Shown piece after piece: positions 1 through 11,315 of a DNA stretch of 64,000 nt; the first letter of the stretch is position 1, and the number at the start of each line of letters is the position of its first letter. Under the pieces are notes generated by a model. The model was given only the letters and a program-made list of their open reading frames with translations. It ran no database searches and was not told where the DNA came from. Location of the stretch: NCBI GenBank assembly GCA_030248225.1, contig JASANE010010009.1, positions 51,073-115,072 of the forward strand. The letters run 5' to 3'. Position numbers and translations under genes: made by a program. Source of the stretch: Trileptium ribeirensis. Taxonomy: Eukaryota > Nematoda > Enoplea > Enoplida > Thoracostomopsidae.

Positions 1-706
1 CTTTGGTTTCAGGAACTGGAATAGTCAAACCTACTTTTTTACCGAATTAATGTTTGGTATTACATAGAGTTGGCCCAGCGGTAATAATTTTTATTTGGTA
101 AATATATCTATCATTGCACACAATATTTTGTCAAGCTAGTATTTCTTATATAAGAGTGCGTGTTTAACAAAGTTTTTTATATGCTAATTGTACCAAATAC
201 TGTATTAATAAACTAAATAAATTAATGCATGCAGTATATAGCAATGCCTGAGCGGCAGCGGTCGATTAATAGAATATCCACTACATTTCAATGTCACAAA
301 TGTCACTGCTCCACCATGCTGGTGTAATACATATATCACAAAACGTTTTAAAATTATGTGCACAGGTTGAATAAATTGGTTAGGTGAATAGATGTATAAA
401 GCGATAATCCAGACAAATAAATGTTTTGATAATTGGTAAACCGCGTCACAAAGTTAGCTGATAGCTAAAATTGTCATCGAAGAATTATTAATTAATAACA
501 GTGACGTTTCAGCTTACTTCTAATTTTCTTCGAAATTTGGACACTCTTATTTGTCTCTTAGCATAGATATAACATTACAAATTATTTAAATTTATACGCT
601 CCTTCGTTGGGTTTGTCTTATGTTCTTTTCTTTTGGTGTACTTGTGAAAAAAATTTTAAGAACATAACCTTGGGAAGTTTCAATATATTAAAGTTTGTAC
701 TAGGAC
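1..706. other. AT-rich intergenic DNA, nothing recognised
   Basis: No coding pattern, inverted repeat or known element is visible in this stretch. Confidence 0.6.
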
Positions 707-2700
707 CAGCTCTGGCCCTAAGGGATCCCAGCTACACCACTATTCTCCGCTGTTGTGCCCGGACAACCCCGACTTCCCCGCCACTCCACGCGGTGAACCG
801 CTAGTTGATCTACGGTGCCCGGTTAGCGTAGCAGGCTGTCGGCGGGTTTACCAGGGTGTCCGCACGTCAACTTTTTAGTTGATTAAGCCCAAACTTCTTC
901 GCACAAAATTTCGCATAATACAGAGTTGTAGTAATCAACGCCAACAAGTATCGCGCAGGATACTTAACCTAGGACAGTGGTGTCACCAATGATGTAATCC
1001 TCCGTTACCTGTATCAAATATCAAGAGTGCCCGACCACGCAACCTTCTAGTTCATTTTTTCCAGCATTCTAGCGGAGTCTGGAGCCAGCTGCGAATATCC
1101 CAACACAATTTGTAGGCTTATAGGTTCAGGTTTCATTCCTTAGTAAAGAAAATAATTGACACGATGATTGAGGGAAGAGCGAAATGGGGCGCATAATCCG
1201 AAAGCTAATGTCGGGTTCATCTGAACAGAAGGCGACGTTGCCAACCCTATTTAAAATCCTGTGTTAAAAGACGAGTTTCGACGAAGACCCCTACCATAGC
1301 TGCACGGCTTCGGTATTCACGTCTTAGTTTTGAGTAAGTTTTGGAGGCGTGCTCCTTTAAAGATCTCACGAGGACAGGGGAGCGGTCTCAGTTATCTTTT
1401 TGACTGAAGCAAGTTTCTCGGGTCGCAGCTAACTCCACCTCTTTCTCCTTTCGGGTGCTTGTCCAAAATATCTGAGCGATGCTACTTCTGCGCCAGATCC
1501 GTTGTCATTTGCACAACCCAAGGCTGTTACGATATTGTCATCTCGATTTTCAAACTGACATTTTTAGAGAAAAGATTTTGCTTGCAATTTGCACTTACCA
1601 ATTACTAAAAACCAGTTGAAGCCCAGCTGAGGAGCTGGGGGAGTAACATCCGAGGCGGCTACGACACGGCACTCCGCATTGAAGCGGGGGGCCTGCCCAA
1701 TAGTAATGTATGTCCAAAATAGACGAGGCTCCTTACCGTGGCTACATGGCGTGAGAGTCCCCGTATAAGTTTTGTGGAATAGAACGTGCTCAGCGATAAG
1801 AAAAACTCACAAGGTCACGAACTCGAAATTGAAGGGTAGCTCCAACGGAGCCCCCTCCTTTCTTAAACTGTTAAATGGTTGGTCCTCTACGGGGTTTGCA
1901 AAAGACCACATCTAATTTTCTAACTAATTTGTTCACAACTCTCCACATATCTGCGCGCCGTTTTCCATAAATGAGAGACTATCTGTCATACCTAGAGCCA
2001 CTCGCGCGCACCTAATCAAAATTACTACCCACTGGGTGATTGTAATGCAAAAATGTTCCCATGAGTATGGGAACCAGTCGAGTATGGGGAAGGATACATT
2101 TTAAGAGCAAATTTCTTTTTATTTTTTGAACACGTACAATTATGGGCGCTGAACATCCTCCTTACATCGTAACTGACTATCTAAATACTAATTTTGACGA
2201 GAATTTTGATCGGTGCACCGGACCCGTCCTGACACGCTCCATACATATTGTACAACATACACTTGAGATATCGCATTTTTAATTGATAATTATGTGTACG
2301 GGTATCATCCGTTCGGCATCGAAATCGTGGAAGCGGAAGAATGGTGGATAAAAGTATTCTGACTACTGTTCCTGGCCATCCGGATGCACATACTACGTGT
2401 CAGTAACGTACTATGATATTACCGCACATGTGACCATTTCAAATTCAACGGACACATACAATTTGGGGGTCATAAAATCGCCATTACAGAGCAAAAATCA
2501 TCCCGCGCACCTCGGGCGCGTGGAGCATGATTGTACATAGACGTTATACAGAGGAAATAGTTTATTTTACAACAATGAGTTAATCGCAAATCAACACCAG
2601 AATCACGCTCCACCGGTGTCCGGCCATCCATCAGGGTAAAATCTTCTCCCCCTGTATCCCTAGTTTTAGCTGTCCCTTAAAATTTCCTAAAAATGTCCAG
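707..2700 (-). mobile_element. GC-richer degenerate block, possibly a decayed retroelement
   Basis: Base composition shifts clearly towards GC against the AT-rich surroundings, and there are no long open frames. On the - strand at about 920-1,010, broken frames read roughly YIIGDTTVLG and then ILVGVDYYNS. The second resembles the I-L-x-G-x-D-Y-Y signature that follows the protease in BEL/Pao and related retrotransposons. Further upstream on that strand the frames are too broken to identify. The interval 745-800 resembles 10,230-10,280 (both contain CTCCACGCGG followed by CTAGYTGAT), so at least part of this is dispersed repeat. The retroelement call is a weak inference from one short motif. 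Confidence 0.25.
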
Positions 2701-3124
2701 CTGCCACAGTTTGCATAGCAGTTATATTATGAATCAATAAGCTTGGTTTGCCATTGCATCTTTTCCCTAGCCGTGAACGGGTAGTAAACAATACATTTCT
2801 CGCATCCGCATGGTGATAACATTATATGTATTTACTGAATAGAAGAAGATCATCTAAACAAAGGAGAAGGTTTGAAAAACAAATACGACCTTAAATTTCG
2901 ACTGATTTTACAACGAAAGCTTTACAGTTAATTGTGATACTACCATCTTTTAAAATTCTGACTCTTTCTTAATAGTAACAGGCGAGGTATCATAATTTTA
3001 CTGTTCCCCGCTAGCATTAAAAAACGGTTTGGTATTATAGATATGGGTATACATATGCACACATTGTCTTAGTAAATATATACTTCCACATACATTGATG
3101 GTACATATATATCGTACATTCCGA
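2701..3124. other. AT-rich intergenic DNA, nothing recognised
   Basis: No element or coding signal is visible. Confidence 0.5.
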
Positions 3125-3420
3125 TGCAGGAGTTCAGATGGGACTACACCCCCTGACACTTCGGACCAACCCACCTCCCCCAACGACATCACGGTCTAAT
3201 CCCTTCCCCGCCGCGTCGATGGCGACGAGAAAATTCTGGCATAATTTGGTAAATATAAGGTGGAAATTTGCAAAATGGGAGTAAAATAGCAGAAACGGGT
3301 CGTCAAACGGGAGGGAGCGGGTGGGTCGTCGTCAACATTTTTCAGGACCTCTCCCCTGAAGACCTCCCCGCGAGGGCATCTACATCCCCCTGAGGACCTT
3401 CACCGCCACCAACCCGGCTA
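3125..3420. mobile_element. GC-walled A-rich repeat, copy A
   Basis: A pyrimidine- and GC-rich left wall (about 3,140-3,220) and a GC-rich right wall (about 3,300-3,415) enclose an A-rich core with words such as AATTTGCAAAATGGGAG. The layout matches the blocks near 9,742, 14,680, 46,440 and 58,080. The family is recognised by architecture and shared short words, not by alignment, and its transposition class is unknown. Confidence 0.4.
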
Positions 3421-4239
3421 ATTATATCAGTGGTGCTAAATGTATACTAGATCATCGCAAGAGTTCGAACAATAGCAATGAGATATTTGTTACATAATCA
3501 TATTCAATCCTGACCAATTTTGCCTTATCTCAAACGCAAAGGATAGTGTTGAAGAAAAAGAACCACATAACCGCTTTGTTTTAAATCAATCTTTTCTATT
3601 AGATAGAAGGTACTTGGTTGTACATTGCGCATCAAGAACTAAAATATACAAAAATATTAACAGTTAAAAGTTAGGTAGTCAACGTAGATCGAATAGCTTG
3701 ATTTTTAGTAATATAAGAACAATAATTAGGTGTGAAAATCCAGTAAATTTAATCAGAAATGCGGATGAATCTCTCGGGGTTGGTTCTGTGTTTGAGTTCA
3801 GGAACGCCTAAATCTTTTTACAAAATTCCTGCAATGAATTTACTAATTTTTTAATTTCATGCTTTTAATTTCGTAACTTCTTATATATTTGGCTGTTATA
3901 ATTTGTGGCTTTGGAATACTTGGTTTTGCTATGCTATAGGTTGTATCTCTGCAACGAATATTAATACTATATACATTAAACTCAGTTTATTAGTTAACCG
4001 CTTCGTTCGATTATAGATATTATTCTAATCGCTAGATCTGGCTTGTGTTATGACGTAGATACAGTGGATAGGGAAGTTGCGGGATGCATTGTTCAAAAGC
4101 AAAAATAACCTGAAGCGATCAACTCTCGAAATAGGCATGCCAGATTCAATATCCTAAGTTGTAACAAAGCTTATATAGTTAAAGCCGTGCATCAAAATGA
4201 CCTAATGCACGTTTAGAAGAATTAGCTGGATTACAAGTC
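3421..4239. other. AT-rich intergenic DNA with one small palindrome
   Basis: Nothing is recognised apart from a short inverted repeat (CGTGCAT...ATGCACG) at about 4,184-4,212. It resembles a miniature of the foldback element that begins 30 bp downstream. Confidence 0.5.
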
Positions 4240-4385
4240 AGTTGCAGCACAGCCGGGCGTGCGTCAAGTGATTTGTACGCACGGTTGTGTTGTTTAACTC
4301 GTCCAAACTCGTGCTGAAACACTCGTCTGAACTCGTCACAACCGTGCGTACAAATCACTTAACGCACGATGACTGTGCTACAACT
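4240..4385. mobile_element. Foldback MITE family 1, copy 1
   Basis: This 146-bp element has long terminal inverted repeats. The arms begin AGTTGYAGCACAG and include AAGTGATTTGTACGCACGG (left arm) and its complement on the right. The loop contains repeated ACTCGTC/AACTCGT words. Nearly the whole element could fold into one hairpin. Related copies lie at 7,082 and 32,900. It has no coding capacity, so mobility would depend on an unseen transposase. No clear target-site duplication is visible. Confidence 0.75.
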
Positions 4386-7081
4386 ATTACTTAAATAATA
4401 TTTATTTCCTGTCGCTCTACTTCCAACAATATACATACAGCTTCGTGCTATAAATCATATGTTTGCCTCTATTCCAATTATACATTTATCAAATCTCACA
4501 CGTGCAGAGTAACTTTTGCAGTGAGTAGTAAACTTACGTAAAATTTAGGAGGTATGTGCGCCACTGCTGACTAGCCTATATTTAAAAACAGTGGCGCTAA
4601 ACCCACTGAGTTTTGTGCAGCAACTAGTTAAGGTTCCCATCTACCTTAAAGCATTCAACACAGATATGTCATCGAACACATTTTATGCTTCACTCGGGGA
4701 TTGCAATTCCTTAAAAACTGGTGGCAATATCAAAACAATCATGTGTTGGGTGTAGATCTTGATTGAGTTGCTGTACGAAAGCCTTGATTACGACCCTGGT
4801 GCGATGCATACCTCCACATATTCACCGCTCAAACTCCAAACAGGTTTTAGCTCAATTGCATTAAGTTCTAGGTGGTGAGACAATTAAGAATAGTTATGCT
4901 GCTGCTTTAAAGCAGGAATAAGGCGCTACTATACATATATCGGTTGTATTCGTGCTTTGAAACTCCAAATAACCACGACGGACACCTTGCATTAAAGAAC
5001 CAACGAATTTTAGTCTTTCAAGTAGCACTGAACAAAGTCAATAATACAAAACGATATAAGTAACCTCAGTCGTTCCAACAATCACATCTGACACTACGAT
5101 TATCATATAATCTCCCGCGCGATAGAACAAAAACTGAATAATGTTCGTAATGTGGAAAGAAATGTTAGGCGATTGTTTCAATCAAATGTAACCTATGCGG
5201 CAATTGGATTTAGGTTTCATGTAACCTGCATTCAGGAAAAAGGAGGCCATTCGATACAAGCTATATCGAAATTCATACAGCGATTGGTTTTCCAAAATTT
5301 TGTTTCAAATATGAACGCTTCCACCTGCAATAGACAAATTTATTATATTAATAGAACATGTACGTAAGTAGACGCCGGATCGTTGGGGTGCAACCATCGT
5401 AACGTTAGCTACTAAGCCATATAGCAGCTGTTGCTGGGATCTTTAAGGAACATAGCAAGGGAGCGGACAACAGGCGTGCAAAAGTGCAGTAATTGTTTGC
5501 GTAATGCTGGATTTGCGTTGGGTCCATTTGGACCTGTTATGCATTAAGGGGTTAAACACACCTTTGCTGATAAATCTATATATATGGAACCAGTTATCCC
5601 AAGTAGTAGAAACAGAACCTACACTATAAGCTAAAAAGAGTAGCGCATTCTGCTATTCTGATCAAGCGGTGTACACTGCCTTTCAAAATTACTAAGCTGT
5701 TAAGCAAAGACCAAGACAAGATATTATGGTAATATTGCCATATCGTCATATTTTTTGTGTTTAATAAGCGTTAGACTGTTCCATTTTAATTATATAGCTC
5801 ACATTCTTATTTTAGTCTTGTTCCCTTAAAACAAATCAAACATATTTAATCTGAGCATCCAGACATATCGAGGTGTATAAATATCGTATCATACATATCT
5901 TATATCGCTATACATTTTATCAAATCTCAAATCATTACTGTCACATGAAGCTACATGGCGCACCACTACCCAGGCGAGCAAATCGAAACTAATAGATTTC
6001 AAATTAGTAGCAGTAGTAGCTTTTAAATTAGCCGTTCAACTGCTAATAAATAAGAATAACAATCACGATAAATAACAATGGTAAAGAGACAACGCTCTAT
6101 TGCTGCAAATCAGAAGCAGTCACGTATTTTATAATAGACATTCGCCAGTCGTTGAATTATCGTTGATGTATCGAAGATGTAATTATTGCAAAGCGAGATT
6201 TAATATCGAGAATCGAACCAAACAAAAACACGGGAAATTAATAGATAATAATGTCTAACATTTCAAATTTCCGACACAATATAGATAGATTGATAGATAT
6301 AAGCATTTAAACGTCCTCGTGTACCAACAGCACAACACAGCATGCCATAAACGAACGTATGAACAAAATGCAATTTACAAAGAAACGAAGCTATAAATTC
6401 GAAGAACATCTCTGGGTAAATACATCATTTAACACAAGTATAGTCCGATTACTAACGATATATTCTCGGAAATGGCGATAACGCGAAAATATGACATGAC
6501 TTATTGCAATGCGTAGTTTTGTTCTTTCAAACTACCGCTGGCTATTTCGTGCACTACATTCTTGAATAAACGCTATCTTTGGCATAGTTCACATGCTTTA
6601 TAGAAAACAAGGCTAACACAATGTAGTATTTTACAGGATACGCGTAGTCCCCTAATTATGCCTTTTACAGGTTTGGGCTATCTCCAAGCTAAAGTCGTGA
6701 CGCCGACTTTTCAAACGAATTTTGATCCGTTTCTGAATCATGTCTTGTGGCAGTTAAGATTTTGCATTTTTATTAGATATCTATGCTTTCAAACTTAGAT
6801 TTTGTTGTTTGGGGTTTTTTGTTTTCAAATAATATTTTCAAATATTGATTAAAGTCCAATTTTCGCTGTATATTTGGGAATTCGCAGATCATGGAACCTA
6901 ATACAGTTTAAATCGATAGCGATACTGTAACAGCAGCATATAAGATATATATAACTATTTAAATATGGAACATACAATAAATTAACCGTTTAGTTCTCAT
7001 ATTAACGCGCTAACTGTAGTACATTAACCTACTACTAATGCTGTACAGAAGTGAATTATTAACTAGAGTTTGACAATTAAT
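4386..7081. other. AT-rich intergenic DNA, nothing recognised
   Basis: There are several short open frames (for example + strand 5,152-5,367) with no recognisable domain, no splice logic and random-looking composition. I see no supportable gene or repeat. Confidence 0.5.
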
Positions 7082-7219
7082 AGTTATAGCATAGGCAGTA
7101 GTGCGTTCAAATACTTGTACGCATGGTTTGTAACGAGTTCAAACGAGTGCGATATCACGAGATTGAACGAGTTACCGTGCGTACAAATCTTTGAACGCAA
7201 TGCTTCCTATGCTACAACC
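7082..7219. mobile_element. Foldback MITE family 1, copy 2
   Basis: This 138-bp inverted-repeat element has arms beginning RGTTRTAGCATAGG and containing TTGTACGCAYGG. The loop has ACGAGTTCAAACGAGTG and GAACGAGTTACC, which are ACGAGT words also found in copies 1 and 3. Just downstream, 7,229-7,268 holds a miniature palindrome (CCGTGCATTC...TATGCACGG), mirroring the miniature beside copy 1. Confidence 0.75.
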
Positions 7220-7269
7220 GACTTGTTATAAGGCTAACCGTGCATTCAGACATTTGTATGCACGGATTT

Positions 7270-9741
7270 CACTATAAATACTATATTACAATTATAGATA
7301 TCCCAACGCAAAGTTTTACAGTTTCAACTCTACTTTAAACCGTTCCGTTTTAGTAACCAACGTGTTACATTTACACAGTGCGAACATCTGATAAAGTTGC
7401 TGTTCTAATTTCTTTATGGTCGATTTACACACACTGTCGAGGATTTTTCAGTTTGGCATATTTTTCAGTCACAGCGTAGAGATATCGTGAACGATGGCGA
7501 TCTGATTAGAGTCTATTATAGTCATCTGGTGTTTAGGCTTTGCTGATTTTGAATTTTTGTAAGCTCCGCTTGGCTAGTTTACTAAATGGCACCCGCTGAT
7601 CTCCGTTTGTTGTAATCAAGCAAAAAGTTCCGCTGGAATTGTTTGCGATAAATCTTTTTGTCGTTCTCGATCAGATCAAATAATTCGCTCAAAATTAACA
7701 TGAGACTGTTCAACGTTGTTAAAACACCGTATTCTGGTCTTTATCGAATTTTAAAGAGTGTATGCAGTACTGTGTCTAATAGCACGTACACTTAACGAAA
7801 ACGAACTGTAAAAATATTTTACCTAAACTACTGCGGAATAACCCATGTTGAACATATCGTGCAGAAACTTTACAAATACTTTGTTCGAAAATGAATAGTT
7901 TCAAGCCTTTTGTTTACACGTGGAAGATGATGTTATCACCGTTGAATAGTATACATAACTTCATATTCCGAACTAACTAATTATATTTACTTGTTGTTGC
8001 CGGAAATTTTAACCTGTAATTGTTGCATACAAAATTCATGTGCATGGATATACGGACTCTTGAATGCATCCATAAAAATTTAGAGCCAATTTCACCCATA
8101 TAATCACCAGTTATGCGGATTGCAATAAAATGTTGCTTGCTAACACACAGATGGTAAATGACTAAGCGACTGTAACCACACAATTTGAAATAAATGAAAA
8201 ACTAAAATTTTTATTTCTCATTTTGAAGATTCTTGTGTGTGCCTATCTTACATAATACGGTATTGTCTGTGTGATAATTCTATGATACCTCGTATCCCCG
8301 GATAGAATGGAACATACATGGTCATATGGCATGTTCTGCACGATATACACTCAAATTGTTTTACATTTATCTCTAACAGTTTCCACAGTCAGACTTTGGG
8401 CCAAGTCAACCTGACGCCGTAGCGTTTTATGTCCTTAAACAGAATAACATAATGTGGGAGGTAGAGAAGCGGCAGCCCCATCTCGCAACCTAGTCATAAA
8501 CTGAGCACAAGGCTCAAATAAGGACCTTTCCATAAACTAAGCAGTTTAGGCTTAGTATAACGAGGACACAATATAATAGCTTGAGCTCCTCGCTTGCTTT
8601 AAACCGGAATCACATTGCGTTAAACTCTGTCCTTTTGTGAAAACCGACAACGGCAATTGTATGAAGTCACCAGTGCACATGACACCCTCTATTCTCGCCT
8701 CTACTGCGCATCCATAATTACAAAAACGGTAATTACTAACAGCTTTCTAACGGAGCTATTTAGAGTTGATATAATCATTTAATACGACGATAATGGTGGT
8801 CGATCTATTTTATATTTACCAAGAAAGTCTCGTTTCAATTTGGCTTGCGAACTATAAAACGTGCGGTGAATAATGTGGCATTCGCTTAATATACATGGAC
8901 AGCATTAACTACTACGTAACTATCCACGTGTTTAAGATAAACATACATCTGTATTAGGAAAAGGATTACACGTTTTAAACACATACGATTGAATTACACA
9001 ATTACACGGGTATTTCAGCTAATCATTATATTGAATATATATTGTTGCTGCTTATTTCATTTTGCTACTTGGCTGTAACATTACTTGCTTTGCTAACGGT
9101 TATTAATGGTTGCCTTTGTGTGTACAATATACCTCAAGTTGATGTAAAAACAGTGATTTAAATTGATGCTAAATGCAATAATAACATTTTGATTTGAAGT
9201 CATTAATTGTATTATTTACTGGTTACCATTGCTTTTCGTTTGTATAGTAAGTGATAGCAAACTAATGAATAAAATTCGCTGGGTGCATCTTTCGATAGGT
9301 CTCAGATGCGTCACTCTAGAATTTTATTTCTGGCCGCTATTAAGTATATGTTAATGATTCTAGAGAAACAAATAGCAATACGATATTAAGGAAATGTAAT
9401 AGTAATATCTGGACCCAGTCACAGGTGCACGTGCAATGGTGATAACATAACTGTATGGTGGCAAGCATGCAGTCAACGTATAGCAACAATGAACTAGTAA
9501 TTCCGCCGTTTGAGCCAAATCGGCCCGATAAATCTTGAGTTACAGATGATACCAGCAGTTTTACATTCACGTTATAGGGCGTGGCTTTGAGACTTGACAT
9601 AAATTTGTTGGTTATGACCCATTTTTTAGTTTGTGGAATGGCACAATAGTATTGAATATATCATTTGCATGCTTTATATACGCTCCCTAAAATAATAAGC
9701 ATATATTCGCATAGGAACTGCATGGTGTTATCCCCTCTAAG
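7270..9741. other. AT-rich intergenic DNA; weak repeat-like stretch near 8,395-8,620
   Basis: No gene is recognised. The 8,395-8,620 interval has a more balanced composition and shares a short word (GGCTTAGTATAaCGAG) with 41,145-41,175. It may be part of a short interspersed repeat, but I could not define ends. Confidence 0.4.
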
Positions 9742-10070
9742 ATGTTGCATCACCGTCGGCGCGTAACGCCGACCTCTCCCACCCCCACCCCGGCAGGTTA
9801 TTCAATCCCGGACCCTCCCTGGAGCCGTGAAATTTCGCAAAAAATTGCAAAAATGCAAAAATTAAGGAAAATAGGCACAAACTCGCTAACCGTAAGGAAC
9901 ATTTTAGACAAAATTGGGAAAGTTAGCAAAAATGGAAAAAATTGAGTAAAATTACGGAGAACTTGCACCTTCAAAACTAAAAATCCTGGTCACCACGCAC
10001 GCACACCCCCCACCCTCGCGGGCCGTTGGCCCTCCCACCGCGCTATCCGCCACCCGCGGGAACTCGGATG
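9742..10070 (+). mobile_element. GC-walled A-rich repeat, copy B
   Basis: A GC-rich left wall (about 9,755-9,830) and a GC-rich right wall (about 9,990-10,068) flank a core of about 150 bp. The core is full of short A-tracts separated by GC or TTG (GCAAAAAATTGCAAAAATG and similar), spaced at roughly one DNA helical turn. A small open frame passes through it, but its Lys/Asn-rich translation simply reflects the A-tracts. It is not a gene. Confidence 0.5.
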
Positions 10071-10189
10071 TTGAGATTGTATGGTAATAACCACTCTGAC
10101 AATCTGTGCCAAACTAGTGTGAACAGTATGTATAAACTTCCAGACGATAAATAGATAATTCAGATGAATTTTGGTCTGTGACAATGTCA

Positions 10190-10350
10190 TTCAATCTCAC
10201 ATCCCTCCGTCCTCCGCGTTTACCCTCCACCACTCCACCCCGCACTCCGCGGCAATTCCCTCCACGCGGCGGCTAGCTGATACCCCTGTGAGGCCGAAGG
10301 CCGACTTCTCGCGGCACCTGCTAACTTCGCTGGACCTCGGACCTCGACCA
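10190..10350. repeat. GC-rich dispersed repeat fragment
   Basis: This pyrimidine-rich, GC-rich stretch contains CTCCACGCGGCGGCTAGC, closely related to the sequence at 765-805. Overlapping - strand frames here (up to 137 codons) are compositional artefacts and cross into the adjacent tandem duplication. Confidence 0.4.
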
Positions 10351-10388
10351 CAATGACAATATGAGCCAAAATAGTTGTTAAACTTGCA

Positions 10389-10746
10389 GATGATAACTGC
10401 AAGGTTCAAGGTTATCAGGGAAATCAGGGAAATGTGGTGTAAAACGTTGCCGTTGCGTCCCGGACTATCCACATACTTCCTTGCATGAGAAAATACGTGG
10501 CCAAGATAAATCCAAAGCCGAATCAGTCCCAACGGATCATCGATACGGCTAAAGCGTTTGGCTCCAAGATGATAACTGCGCGGTTTCCGGTGATCAGGGA
10601 AATCAGGCAAATTGGGTGGAAAACGTTTCCGTTGCGTCCCGGATTATCCACATACTTCCTTGCATGAGAAAATACGTGGCCAAGGTGAATCCAAAGCGGA
10701 ATCAGTCCCAACGGGTCATCGATCCGGCTAAAGCGTTTTGCTCCAA
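10389..10746. repeat. Tandem duplication, 179-bp unit, two copies
   Basis: Two adjacent units start at 10,389 and 10,568 (both GATGATAACTGC). Each contains GGGAAATCAGG, then CCACATACTTCCTTGCATGAG, and AATCAGTCCCAACGG. They differ by scattered substitutions, so the duplication is not recent. The second copy runs directly into the hAT-like transposase remnant at 10,751, which suggests the duplication arose inside or at the edge of that transposon. Confidence 0.85.
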
Positions 10747-10750
10747 CTCA

Positions 10751-11114
10751 GCCGGCCTTGATCAGTTATACTTCACCGTGTTGTCAAAGGACGGCGACAA
10801 AAAAGGCTTGTAGGAGGTAGTTAAGGTCCTTTTGCTCTTATCTCCTGGAAACGCGGTTGTTGAAAGTGGATTTTCCGTGAATAAAGATCTTCTTGTCGAG
10901 AATCGTCAGGAACAGCACTGGTGGCTCAACGGATTGTTCATGACGCAATTAAGGTTGCGGGGGATTCGAAGTAATGGAGGTCGGGACTAACATGATAAAG
11001 TTTTCCCATCAATCCAACAATCGCTATTGGGAAGCTCTGCAGCAGCATAGGGCGGATAGTGCTGCTGAGCGAGAGAAAAAGGAGCGGGCAAAGCGAGTTG
11101 AGAACGAGCTGTAA
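10751..11114 (+). pseudogene. hAT-like transposase C-terminal dimerisation region, broken
   Basis: The reading LDQLYFTVLSKDG and then, past a TAG at 10,811, VVESGFSVNKDLLVEN matches the C-terminal region of a hAT-superfamily-like protein common in marine invertebrates and fish, where a V-E-R-G-F-S-x-N-K core is followed by RIVHD. Here RIVHDAIKVAG is recovered after a frameshift near 10,915. A second stop (10,972) precedes a charged tail with EALQQHRADSAAEREKKE. One internal stop and at least two frame changes make it dead. Only the last 120 or so residues remain. The family call rests on remembered family motifs and was not searched. Confidence 0.65.
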
Positions 11115-11315
11115 GACTTAAATGTATAATAGTTTTGGCGTGGTAGTATAATTGTATTCTCCCATCAGGCAATTTTTTGAGCAATATGGGAGAAAATTAT
11201 ATTTCATCAGGAAAATCAGGGAAATTTTTCCGCTACATATTTATACAGGTGTGTGCAATACTTTTCATTAGCCCAAAAATTTCTTATTAGCAAAGTAGTA
11301 AATTGTACTTACGAC

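Noticed and set aside
10197..10610. 137-codon - strand open frame
   Set aside because: It spans a GC-rich repeat and part of the 179-bp duplication, repeats itself in the second unit, and resembles no protein family.
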